Below are positions 6,932-13,141 of a stretch of DNA of 13,141 bases, piece after piece (within the stretch, counting starts at the first letter, position 1; each line of letters begins with the position of its first letter). The stretch spans positions 1 through 13,141 of the forward strand of contig DMZB01000193.1 of assembly GCA_003482405.1 (NCBI GenBank), read 5' to 3'. The notes under the pieces are model-generated. The model saw only the letters and a list, made by a program, of their open reading frames with translations, was not told where the DNA came from and searched no databases. The stretch is from Lactobacillus sp. (GTDB lineage Bacteria; Bacillota; Bacilli; Lactobacillales; Lactobacillaceae). Position numbers and translations under genes: made by a program.

Positions 6932-6968
6932 AAAAGGTGAGACTGTCTCCATATTGAGAGGAACTGTT

Positions 6969-7937
6969 ATGACCCGTCACTTTTATGTCATTTTAAATCG
7001 CCACGCTGGTCGCGGATACGCAAATACCGTTTGGCATACAATCAAACCACAACTTGATCAATTACAAATTGCATACCAAGTCACTGAAACAAAGTACGCG
7101 GGCCACGCAACGTTACTGGCTGAGCAGTATGCAAAACACCACGCTGACGCCACAACGGGTTCACAGATTGTTCTGGTCGTTGGCGGTGATGGGACGCTGA
7201 ACCAGGCTTTAAATGGCCTAAAACAAGCCACGGTGACGACACCGCTCCCTCTCGCATACATTCCGGCCGGTTCTGGCAACGACTTCGCCCGTGGCGCACA
7301 AGTGTCCCGGAATCCATCAAACGCGCTTAAACAAATCTTGACGGCCACAGAACCGGAGATTCTTGATATTGGTCACTATGAAGAAACGACACAGCAAGAA
7401 CAGCGTTACTTTGTGAATAATGTCGGCATTGGTTTTGATGCTGCCGTTGTCAGTGCAGCCAATCACAGCGACAAAAAAAGTTTACTAAATCGACTTCATC
7501 TTGGAAACCTCGCCTATGTTGGTCAACTGATTAAAGTTTTGGGCCAGCAAACAGCCTTTCCTGTCACGGTCAACATTGGCAATCATCGTGATATTTTTAA
7601 TAATGCTTTCCTAGTCACCACCAGTAATCACCCCTATTTCGGCGGTGGTGTTCCCATCTTGCCAATTGCAAACGTTCATGACGGCAAGCTGTCGCTCATC
7701 ATTGCAGAAAAAATGATCCTTCCAAAATTTATTTTCTTATTCATCATGATGACGTTTGGCCGACATCTCGGTTTCAAACATGTTCATCATTATCAGGCCA
7801 CCCATCTGCAATTAACCGTATCATCGTTGGAGTACGGCCAGGTTGATGGAGAAGAAATGGGTAATCGCTTCTTTGACATTCACCTTTCCGTTGATCATTA
7901 TCCATTTTGGTTTGCCCCGTCGCGACACTCCAAGTAA
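6969..7937 (+). CDS. Diacylglycerol kinase family lipid kinase
   Basis: This soluble or membrane-peripheral kinase of the DagK/YegS/BmrU type phosphorylates diacylglycerol or a related lipid with ATP, returning it to phospholipid and lipoteichoic acid metabolism. The nucleotide-binding GGDGTLNQALNG begins at residue 72 and the signature PAGSGNDFARG runs at about 99-109; NNVGIGFDAAVV follows near 150-162. From the ATG at 6969 (AGAGGA ribosome site upstream) it has 322 residues, normal for the family. A TTG five codons earlier at 6954 lacks a suitable ribosome site. It is followed by an ADP-ribosylglycohydrolase gene 47 bases on, with no terminator between, so an operon is likely. DagK itself cannot be told from paralogues such as YtlR by sequence reading alone. 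Confidence 0.88.
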   Translation: MTRHFYVILNRHAGRGYANTVWHTIKPQLDQLQIAYQVTETKYAGHATLLAEQYAKHHADATTGSQIVLVVGGDGTLNQALNGLKQATVTTPLPLAYIPAGSGNDFARGAQVSRNPSNALKQILTATEPEILDIGHYEETTQQEQRYFVNNVGIGFDAAVVSAANHSDKKSLLNRLHLGNLAYVGQLIKVLGQQTAFPVTVNIGNHRDIFNNAFLVTTSNHPYFGGGVPILPIANVHDGKLSLIIAEKMILPKFIFLFIMMTFGRHLGFKHVHHYQATHLQLTVSSLEYGQVDGEEMGNRFFDIHLSVDHYPFWFAPSRHSK

Positions 7938-7984
7938 ATTCACGAAGATGGCACCGCATTTTAATTAGTAAAGGAGATCTACAT

Positions 7985-8971
7985 ATGGTTCATACATCAG
8001 CTGCCCTCACAGCCGGCATCTATGGTATCGCGATTGGTGACGCACTAGGCCAGTCGACTCAATTTAAAAGTTATGAAACGCTTCAACAAAATCCTGTTCA
8101 TGAAATGCTCATGGGCGCTTTCAAAACATTGCCCGGGTCATGGTCAGACGATACAAGCATGACGTTAGGTACGTTAGCGGCCATTGCGGCCAATGGAACC
8201 ACCAAGAAAGTCCCTTTGGAACCAGTAATGACTAATTTTGTTGCATGGATCAAGCATCATGCGTTTACGCCAACAGACGAAACATTCGATGTGGGTATGG
8301 GAACATCTCGAGCACTTCACCGATACTTAACGACTCACGATCCACACGACGCCGGCAGTGCAGACGTTCATAACAACGGCAATGGCGCGCTCATGCGCAT
8401 GTTTCCGATCGCCTTATGGGCCATTCATCAACTTGACGAGTCCCAAACGTTAATTGATCGCCCTGACCTTGTTGACCAAATCATTGCAGTTGCCGAACTG
8501 ACGCATCGTCACGCACGGTCCACTGTCGGCTGCCTGCTGTATTCAGCCCTGCTAACCCGCGTTCTTGAAAATAATACGTGGTCAAATCAGTTACTCACAC
8601 AGGCTGTCACGGACACTCAAAAAATGGTTCAGGATCGTCCAGAGCTCATGGGCGAATTGCCACAATACAATCGCTTAGTGGATCCCGACTTTTATAAACT
8701 GACCGCTGATAAACTGAATACCAGCGGTTACGTCGTTGACACAACCGAAAGTGTTTGGTGGCTATTATCACAGTTTACGGACTACCACGATATGATATTA
8801 ACTGCCATCAACTTAGGCGGAGATACAGATACCATCGCTGGTATTGCCGGTGGATTAGCCGCAGTTCGAGGTGGCCTAACCTCGCTTCCGCGTGAGTGGC
8901 AGGACGAGTTGCAAGGCCGTCAGGTGATTGCAAACACAATTCACGACGCGCTACGATCCGGATTGTTCTAA
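7985..8971 (+). CDS. ADP-ribosylglycohydrolase family protein
   Basis: The 328-residue protein belongs to the DraG/ARH superfamily, whose members hydrolyse ADP-ribose from proteins or small ligands using two Mg ions. Features in order: AALTAGIYGIAIGDALGQ at 6-23, the metal-binding SWSDDTS at 52-58 (Asp55, Asp56), NGNGALMRMFP at 131-141, LTHRHARS, and INLGGDTDTIAGIAGGLA near 275-292, where the GGDTDT aspartates complete the metal site. All expected metal ligands look intact, so it is probably active. The ATG at 7985 has the ribosome site AAAGGAGA; an in-frame upstream extension to 7907 overlaps the kinase gene and lacks support. No DraT-type transferase or macrodomain gene is nearby, so the substrate is unknown. 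Confidence 0.9.
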   Translation: MVHTSAALTAGIYGIAIGDALGQSTQFKSYETLQQNPVHEMLMGAFKTLPGSWSDDTSMTLGTLAAIAANGTTKKVPLEPVMTNFVAWIKHHAFTPTDETFDVGMGTSRALHRYLTTHDPHDAGSADVHNNGNGALMRMFPIALWAIHQLDESQTLIDRPDLVDQIIAVAELTHRHARSTVGCLLYSALLTRVLENNTWSNQLLTQAVTDTQKMVQDRPELMGELPQYNRLVDPDFYKLTADKLNTSGYVVDTTESVWWLLSQFTDYHDMILTAINLGGDTDTIAGIAGGLAAVRGGLTSLPREWQDELQGRQVIANTIHDALRSGLF

Positions 8972-9025
8972 TAACGCCTTGAAATAAAATCTCTCAGGAC
9001 TAAAAACGCAAAATAAACGCAAAAA

Positions 9026-9060
9026 GGATGACCGCCATAAACCTGGCGATCATCCTCTTT
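9026..9060 (+). terminator. Bidirectional terminator between the ADP-ribosylglycohydrolase and the 60-aa gene
   Basis: GGATGACCGCCA (9026-9037) pairs with TGGCGATCATCC (9044-9055) with one mismatch, flanked by AAAAA on the left and TCTTTG on the right, so it can end transcription from either side. Confidence 0.85.
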
Positions 9061-9073
9061 GTTTGATTACGTT

Positions 9074-9256
9074 TTAATCCTCAGCAGCGTCCATGGCCTC
9101 GAGAATAGCATCCAGTTGGTCACACTTACCCTTGAGGGAGTCGATCTTGTCGTGTGATGCCATTCGATGTGTTGACGCGCTTGATTTATCTTGAAGTTCA
9201 GCCAATTCGTGCGTGGCCTCTCGATATTCTTCAAGAATCTCTAACTTGTTACTCAC
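9074..9256 (-). CDS. Small charged helical protein of unknown function
   Basis: This 60-residue protein is rich in Glu, Lys, Asp and Ala with heptad-like Leu/Ile spacing (SNKLEILEEYREATHELAEL, later IDSLKGKCDQLDAILEAMD), so two helices or a coiled coil separated by a SASTHRMASH link are likely. I do not recognise a named family. The start is taken as GTG at 9256, because GGAG lies 8 bases upstream; a GTG at 9265 overlaps that ribosome site. It has its own good promoter and shares a terminator with the convergent gene, which supports it as a real gene despite its size. A regulatory or protein-binding role is possible but not shown. Confidence 0.72.
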   Translation of the reverse strand: MSNKLEILEEYREATHELAELQDKSSASTHRMASHDKIDSLKGKCDQLDAILEAMDAAED

Positions 9257-9338
9257 CTTTAACACTCCATTTCATACTATAGGTCAACGACCCAGATTAT
9301 GACGGTAGCAATTAAAGCTCCTTCAAATTTCAAAAATT

Positions 9339-9367
9339 ACTATAACACCTTTCATCGTAACTGTGAA
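9339..9367 (-). promoter_or_regulatory. Promoter of the 60-aa gene
   Basis: On the minus strand TTCACA (9367-9362), a 17-base spacer and TATAGT (9344-9339) preceded by TGT give an extended -10 promoter with a 5-of-6 -35 match. The predicted leader is about 76 bases. Confidence 0.7.
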
Positions 9368-9635
9368 CACTTTTGAACGATGAATTTTGACTGTTTTTTT
9401 GACTGGTAACATCAAACGAACGAAATTCTTTTTTTATCATCACTTGTACATATCAATATTTTGATGTGACAGAACATGTATCTGTATAGGAACACGTTCT
9501 AAAAATGGCTTGTAAAACGTTCAACTAACCGTTTTATCAGAATGTTTCCAAAATGTCATAATCGAGAACAGCCTACAAACATCAATTCCTGCTTTCAAAG
9601 CACTTACAAACGTCAAAGCGCCTAATCACGAACCA
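9368..9635. repeat. AT-rich spacer with direct and inverted repeats, no gene
   Basis: No coding region is credible here. It contains tandem TTTTGACTG copies at 9385-9393 and 9397-9405 (12-bp period), an inverted repeat CATATCAA (9449-9456) / TTGATGTG (9461-9468) with 7 of 8 pairs, and TAAAACG (9513-9519) / CGTTTTA (9530-9536) with a 10-base loop. The last could act as a weak end for the hydrolase transcript on the minus strand, but no canonical terminator with a T run was found after that gene. Confidence 0.4.
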
Positions 9636-10979
9636 CTACTTACGTAAATGACCTGAAAAACTTGGCATGAAGGTTTGACCATCCATCGTGTAGGTTTGAA
9701 CATCGGAACCGGGTTTAGGGGCAGCGATATACTGATTATTTCCCACAGCAATTGCATTATGGTACGTCGATCCTGCCTGACCCCAAAATAGAACATCGCC
9801 AGGCTGCGCCGCACTGACATCCTGTTCAGTAAAGTAGGCTTCCTGAGCAACCGTGTCGTGTGGCAAATTCACACCTGCCTGTGCATATGCTTGTTGAACT
9901 AGGCCTGAGCAATCCATGCCCGATGTCGATGTGCCACCCCAAACGTAAGGCACCTGTTGGGATTCATAATTAACGGCGGCCTGAACGACCTGCGTGCCAA
10001 CAGTTTGATCAGCATCGTAGTTAGGTTGCTCTGGCGTCGGCGCAGCGCTCACTGCAGCCCTAGTAGTTGCGGAAGCAGGCTGTGACACCGCTTGTGCAGA
10101 ATTTTCAGATGTGGCCTCTGTTGTAGCTCCAAATGTAGTTCCAACCGCCGCGCCAGATGTGGCTTCAGTGGTTTGATTAGCCGTTGAGGACACAGCAGAA
10201 GTCTGACCTGCGGTAGCTGCCGATTGTGCAGTTGCTGTCTGACTTGACTGAACTGCAGTCGCAGACGCCCCAGATGCTGCTACTTGTGATGTTTGACTTG
10301 TAACGGTCGAATCGTTGGCCGGACTCACGCTTTGTGCGCCGTCAGAACCGTTTGAAACGGTGTTTGCGTTTGCCTCCGCATTCGCGCCAGTTAGTGTGCT
10401 GGTTGAAGTATCTGCTTGTGAGGCCGCCATACTCTGCGAGTCATTACCAATTTGAGTATTGCCCGCAGTGGCTGTTGACTCAGACGTGACGTTAAGCGGA
10501 TCAGTTTCAACGCTGGGTGTATCGACCACTTCTTTTGTTGTCGTATTAGACAAAGAAAGTTGCTGACCAACGTGGATAACAGAAGAAGTCAACTGATTAT
10601 CGTTAACAAGGTTCGCCACCGTCGTATGTTTAGCTTCAGCAATCGACCAGAGATTATCCCCTGCTTTCACAACATATGTATGTGGTGCTGGTGCAGTTCG
10701 GTTAACGGTCCGCAAAATCGGTGCCATCGCCTGCACACGTGTACTAACAACCGGTGCCGTTTGTCCGGGGTAAATGACCGAAACATGATGACTACCCTTT
10801 TGAACGCGATTTAAAGTTTCCACTGCCTGTAACGAAACATGTGTGTGGCGAGTGTAGCCTGACGCTACGTTGTCTTTTTTAGCCTTGACCTGCGACGCAA
10901 AAACCGAAGAGCCACCTGCCGCCAAGATGGCACTGACAGCCCCGATCGCGGCTAGAACCCGATTTTGTTCTGTTCCCAT
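9636..10979 (-). CDS. Secreted LysM and NlpC/P60 peptidoglycan hydrolase
   Basis: This exported cell-wall hydrolase probably cuts the stem peptide (gamma-D-Glu to diamino acid bond, as is usual for NlpC/P60 enzymes) during growth or cell separation. From the ATG at 10979 it has 447 residues. Residues 1-29 are a signal peptide (hydrophobic VLAAIGAVSAILAAGGSSVFA, likely cleaved after Ala29). Residues 100-144 are a LysM domain (HTYVVKAGDNLWSIAEAKHT, ending [10 protein letters not shown]). Residues 145-320 are a Ser/Thr/Ala/Gln-rich linker. The NlpC/P60 domain occupies about 326-447, with Cys357 in MDCSGLV, PGDVLFWG at 393-400 and His407 in YHNAIAVG. The place where many family members have a third polar residue (IHAP) reads IAAP (Ala419). 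A longer in-frame start at 11090 would precede the promoter and is rejected. Confidence 0.93.
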   Translation of the reverse strand: MGTEQNRVLAAIGAVSAILAAGGSSVFASQVKAKKDNVASGYTRHTHVSLQAVETLNRVQKGSHHVSVIYPGQTAPVVSTRVQAMAPILRTVNRTAPAPHTYVVKAGDNLWSIAEAKHTTVANLVNDNQLTSSVIHVGQQLSLSNTTTKEVVDTPSVETDPLNVTSESTATAGNTQIGNDSQSMAASQADTSTSTLTGANAEANANTVSNGSDGAQSVSPANDSTVTSQTSQVAASGASATAVQSSQTATAQSAATAGQTSAVSSTANQTTEATSGAAVGTTFGATTEATSENSAQAVSQPASATTRAAVSAAPTPEQPNYDADQTVGTQVVQAAVNYESQQVPYVWGGTSTSGMDCSGLVQQAYAQAGVNLPHDTVAQEAYFTEQDVSAAQPGDVLFWGQAGSTYHNAIAVGNNQYIAAPKPGSDVQTYTMDGQTFMPSFSGHLRK

Positions 10980-11009
10980 TCCCAGCACTTCCCTCATTTC
11001 TCTCAATAT

Positions 11010-11037
11010 GCTTAAAAAGGTTAAGAAAAGTTTAAGC
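11010..11037 (-). promoter_or_regulatory. Leader hairpin and phased TTAA repeats before the hydrolase gene
   Basis: GCTTAAA and TTTAAGC arms (11010-11016, 11031-11037) can form a 7-bp stem in the mRNA leader. Read on the minus strand the same stretch holds TTAAAC (11035-11030) and TTAACC (11024-11019) with 5 bases between, an 11-bp direct repeat like sites of OmpR-family regulators such as PhoP or WalR. It lies just downstream of the predicted start of transcription. Confidence 0.4.
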
Positions 11038-11050
11038 ACGTCATAGTGGT

Positions 11051-11059
11051 AGTATAACA
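11051..11059 (-). promoter_or_regulatory. Extended -10 promoter of the hydrolase gene
   Basis: On the minus strand TGTTATACT (TGn plus TATACT) is a strong extended -10; the -35 region (TTTCCG, 17 bases upstream) is poor. Transcription would start near 11044 with a leader of about 65 bases. Confidence 0.6.
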
Positions 11060-11090
11060 GGACTTTTGGCAAACGGAAACACTCTTTCAA

Positions 11091-11502
11091 AGCAAAACTG
11101 CGGTCGCTAAAATTGCATTAATTATAAACTATTGCGTCATTTATCATTCATTCAAAACGCCGCTATTATGCTTGTTGTATCATACATCATTGAGTGATCA
11201 CGCGGGCTTTCGATTCTCGGTTCACTTTATTGGAGCATGCCTTAACCCTGTTAAACTAAGGCTTGAGAGCGATCCATATTAATTTCACTGTCACAATTGG
11301 TCTACTTTTATCGAAAAACCATTTGTCACACCCAATATTGCGTGGTGAAAGCATTATCGTCAGTTACCCACTTTCCGTGGTGTTGATTAACGCTCTGTGA
11401 ACGTCACAAGCGGTTATTTTGATAGATTGTATTTAGCAATATTTATTATCACGGCATTACTAAACACCTATTTTTTATTCATCAATGCCTCGCACAAACA
11501 CA
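11091..11502. other. Intergenic spacer upstream of the hydrolase gene, no gene seen
   Basis: This stretch separates the hydrolase promoter from the SDR terminator. It has several short symmetric elements: TGTATCATACA (11176-11186), GTGATCAC (11194-11201), and GCCTTA/TAAGGC (11239-11244, 11257-11262) around TTAACC and TTAAAC. They could be operators, but none matches a regulator site I can name. No coding region with a ribosome site was found. Confidence 0.4.
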
Positions 11503-11533
11503 AAAACGCCCTTATCAGAGATAAAGGCGTTTT
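11503..11533 (-). terminator. Terminator of the SDR gene
   Basis: AAAACGCCCTTATC (11503-11516) pairs with GATAAAGGCGTTTT (11520-11533) with one mismatch and a 3-base loop. Read on the minus strand it ends in GGCGTTTTTG, about 20 bases after the SDR stop. Confidence 0.88.
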
Positions 11534-11553
11534 CATCGGTCTATTTTTAAGGA

Positions 11554-12297
11554 TTACGCGTTTTGACCGCCATCGAGCACGAATTCTGCACCGGTTGCAT
11601 ACTTGGATTCATCCGATGCCAAGAAAACACAAACGTTAGCGATATCATTTGGTTCTCCCATGTGTCCCATCGGAATGGTCTTGGTCACCGCATCACGGAC
11701 TTCTTCAGGAATAATTGCCGTGTCAACCCAGCCAGGATGAACTGAGTTAATGCGAATTTTTAACCCTTCCTGTGCAACGGATAGTGCGGCTGCCTTAGTC
11801 AACAGTCGGCTACCACCTTTACTTGCTGAATATGGTGCGGCCATTGGTAATCCACGTAGGCCAGCAACTGAAGAAATATTAATAATCGATCCAACGCCGC
11901 CGTTTTCTTTCATTGCGTTGATCCCATACTTCACGCCAAGAAAGTTTCCTGTCAGGTTGACGTCAATGACACGTTGCCAGTCTTCTAAACTCATGTTTTC
12001 GACTGGCCCGTTTGCGCCACCAATACCAGCATTGTTAACCACGATATCGACCTTGCCGAACTTCTCTTTGGTTGCCGCAACAACTTTTTGCCATTCGCTT
12101 TCCTGCGCAACATTTTGTTGTACGAACAAACCAGCGTCACCGAGTTCGTCAGCGACCTTTTGACCACCTTCAACGTTATGATCTGCTGTTACAACAACTT
12201 TAGCGCCTTCCTTGGCAAAGGATTCCGCAATTGCGCGGCCAATACCTGCGGCCGCACCCGTAACAATAGCAACTTTACCCGTTAAACGATTAGACAT
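11554..12297 (-). CDS. SDR-family oxidoreductase, R-specific alcohol dehydrogenase-like
   Basis: This classical short-chain dehydrogenase has 247 residues and reads much like the R-specific alcohol dehydrogenases of Lactobacillus brevis and L. kefiri (MSNRL-GKVAI-TG, MGH-GEPNDIA, DGG near the end). The cofactor glycine motif TGAAAGIG is at 13-20; the catalytic set is Asn114, Ser143, Tyr156 and Lys160 (YSASK). At the end of strand beta 2 it has TADH with Asp39, where the L. brevis/L. kefiri enzymes have Gly-Arg; an acid here normally means NAD(H) rather than NADP(H). The C-terminus ends DGGQNA, without the final Gln that binds Mg in those enzymes. The ATG at 12297 follows GGAGG. It is a single-gene unit with its own terminator and a cre site upstream; the physiological substrate is not known. 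Confidence 0.9.
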   Translation of the reverse strand: MSNRLTGKVAIVTGAAAGIGRAIAESFAKEGAKVVVTADHNVEGGQKVADELGDAGLFVQQNVAQESEWQKVVAATKEKFGKVDIVVNNAGIGGANGPVENMSLEDWQRVIDVNLTGNFLGVKYGINAMKENGGVGSIINISSVAGLRGLPMAAPYSASKGGSRLLTKAAALSVAQEGLKIRINSVHPGWVDTAIIPEEVRDAVTKTIPMGHMGEPNDIANVCVFLASDESKYATGAEFVLDGGQNA

Positions 12298-12344
12298 AGT
12301 CAAAAACCTCCTCAAAGTATACTTTAATTCTACCGTTAAAAGCA

Positions 12345-12358
12345 TGAAAGCGCACACA
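12345..12358 (+). promoter_or_regulatory. cre site (CcpA operator) upstream of the SDR gene
   Basis: TGAAAGCGCACACA matches 13 of 14 positions of TGWAANCGNTNWCA and differs by one base from the cre at pdhA. It lies 48-61 bases before the SDR start, over the -35 region of a possible TAGAAT (-10) promoter. It is also about 110 bases upstream of the divergent LytTR gene. Confidence 0.65.
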
Positions 12359-12410
12359 TTTTCACTTCGTTTCGCATTCGCCATCTAATCGACCACTTAC
12401 GGCAAAATGA

Positions 12411-12438
12411 TTGTTTTTGAAACCGGCTCTGCTATGCT
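12411..12438 (+). promoter_or_regulatory. Promoter of the LytTR gene pair
   Basis: TTGTTT (12411-12416), a 16-base spacer and TATGCT (12433-12438) preceded by TGC form a plausible extended -10 promoter about 28 bases before the ATG. Confidence 0.5.
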
Positions 12439-12466
12439 TATTTCATCGAAAGCGAGGTGATTGAAT

Positions 12467-12940
12467 ATGAAAGTCACTTTTGTACCAGCTCATCAACCAG
12501 AAATTAGTGTTCAGGTTCAAGCAGAAACGCAAACAAACGCAGTAAATAGTCTAATGGATTACATCGATCAATATCAAACTCGTTCTGATAAACTCACCAT
12601 TCACGAAAACGGACGCTTGCATATTTTAGATGTTTCAGCAATTATCAGCGTCGAAGTGTTTGACACGCAGCTCACAATTACGACGACCGAGGCTACCTAT
12701 CATGTCCGCGGATCACTTTCAAAAATGCTGGCACAGCTTCAAAGTCCATCATTTCGCGCCATTTCGCAGTCTGCCGCCATCAACCTACATTACTTGCAAT
12801 CCTTAAGCGTCACCTTCTCCGGTACGATGACTGCTGAACTCAAAAACAAGACTAAACTGCCAGTGTCACGGCGTTATGTAGCCGCGTTACGCCAGCAAAT
12901 CACACACTTATTCGTCAAGACTCACCCATTAAATAAATGA
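12467..12940 (+). CDS. LytTR-domain DNA-binding regulator
   Basis: The 157-residue protein is built around a LytTR DNA-binding domain spanning about residues 40-147: KLTIHENGRLHILDVSAIISVEVFD, then LTITTTEATYHVRGSLSKMLAQL, then FRAISQSAAINLHYLQSL and KLPVSRRYVAALRQQI, the typical beta-strand repeat. There is no response-regulator receiver domain, so it is the stand-alone type often paired with a small membrane protein. The ATG at 12467 follows GAGGTGA with 7-base spacing; an upstream TTG at 12461 is not needed. A membrane-protein gene begins 16 bases after its stop. Such pairs usually regulate their own operon through direct repeats near the promoter, but I could not identify the site. Confidence 0.88.
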   Translation: MKVTFVPAHQPEISVQVQAETQTNAVNSLMDYIDQYQTRSDKLTIHENGRLHILDVSAIISVEVFDTQLTITTTEATYHVRGSLSKMLAQLQSPSFRAISQSAAINLHYLQSLSVTFSGTMTAELKNKTKLPVSRRYVAALRQQITHLFVKTHPLNK

Positions 12941-12956
12941 AAAGGATCGTGATCTT

Positions 12957-13141
12957 ATGAAAAAATGGGTACCGCGACTTTTATCCAGTTTCTTCATTGC
13001 ATTCTCCATTGGTAATTTATCAATTCCACTGAACCTACTTTTTGCACATGTGAATCACCCCAGAATCTTTGTCCTTGAGGTCTGGGCATTCTGTGTGGCT
13101 GCCGGCTGCATCAATGTGCTTCAATGGCTTCAAACCACGCC
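12957..13141 (+). CDS. Small membrane protein, probably DUF3021-like, cut by window edge
   Basis: The first 61 residues are visible, beginning MKKWVPRLLSSFFIAFSIGN. Two hydrophobic segments (about 8-30, and 38-57 with VLEVWAFCVAAGCINVLQWL) suggest a multi-pass membrane protein. The ATG follows AAAAGGA and lies 16 bases after the LytTR gene. Stand-alone LytTR genes in lactobacilli are commonly followed by a DUF3021 membrane protein that is thought to restrain the regulator, so I infer that family from context and topology; the visible part is too short to be sure. Confidence 0.65.
   Translation, partial: MKKWVPRLLSSFFIAFSIGNLSIPLNLLFAHVNHPRIFVLEVWAFCVAAGCINVLQWLQTT

Noticed and set aside
7970..7987. 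Ribosome site and ATG resembling a common expression-vector sequence
   Set aside because: One base differs and the surroundings are normal genomic sequence, so it is a coincidence, not vector contamination.
11321..11378. Two weak CACC/GGTG and CCAC/GTGG inverted repeats
   Set aside because: Four-base arms with no T run or neighbouring gene context; expected by chance in a stretch of this size.
11397..11639. 80-codon plus-strand frame starting with a hydrophobic stretch
   Set aside because: No ribosome site, and it runs through the SDR terminator and into the 3' end of the SDR gene on the other strand.
11750..12163. 137-codon plus-strand frame
   Set aside because: Antisense to the SDR gene, no ribosome site, no family resemblance.

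Overview
The window looks like chromosome from a low-to-mid GC Firmicute of the family Lactobacillaceae. The evidence is the pyruvate dehydrogenase operon next to def, the rpoY-rnjA pair (the RNA polymerase epsilon subunit gene exists only in Firmicutes), strong AGGAGG-type ribosome binding sites, extended -10 promoters, CcpA-type cre sites, and an SDR enzyme very close in style to the Lactobacillus R-specific alcohol dehydrogenases. I cannot fix the genus from sequence alone. No RNA genes, CRISPR array, IS element or prophage was seen.

Layout. Positions 1-2617 (minus strand) hold pdhA-pdhB-pdhC (E1 alpha, E1 beta, start of E2). They are read from a TTGCAA-N18-TACAAT promoter with a near-perfect cre site just downstream. 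A 550-bp spacer with repeated CGTTTTCA motifs separates this operon from the divergent def (peptide deformylase), which has a GTG start and an inverted repeat over its promoter. A strong bidirectional terminator closes def and also the convergent gene at 3953-4480, a membrane-anchored protein of unknown function. A divergent promoter region then leads into rpoY-rnjA (RNA polymerase epsilon and RNase J1). Its leader of about 128 nt contains a UUCG hairpin and a terminator-like hairpin before rpoY, so it may be an attenuator. After a terminator come a lipid/diacylglycerol kinase gene and an ADP-ribosylglycohydrolase gene, probably one operon, preceded by three hexamers phased at 11 bp.

The second half is mostly on the minus strand: a 60-aa charged helical protein with a GTG start, a secreted LysM-NlpC/P60 peptidoglycan hydrolase with a long Ser/Thr/Ala/Gln-rich linker, and an SDR oxidoreductase. 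The SDR has its own terminator and a cre site that differs by one base from the one at pdhA. Divergent to it on the plus strand are a LytTR-domain regulator and the start of a membrane protein, resembling the common LytTR-DUF3021 pairs.

How the genes fit together. Carbon-source control by CcpA probably links the pyruvate dehydrogenase operon and the SDR, which is predicted to be NAD(H)-dependent; both act on carbon flow and redox balance. The rpoY-rnjA operon serves transcription and RNA turnover, def serves protein maturation, and the hydrolase and lipid kinase serve the envelope. I did not find a clearly new multi-gene system. The most interesting candidates are the rpoY-rnjA leader, the paired cre sites with the cofactor switch in the SDR, and the phased repeats upstream of the lipid kinase.
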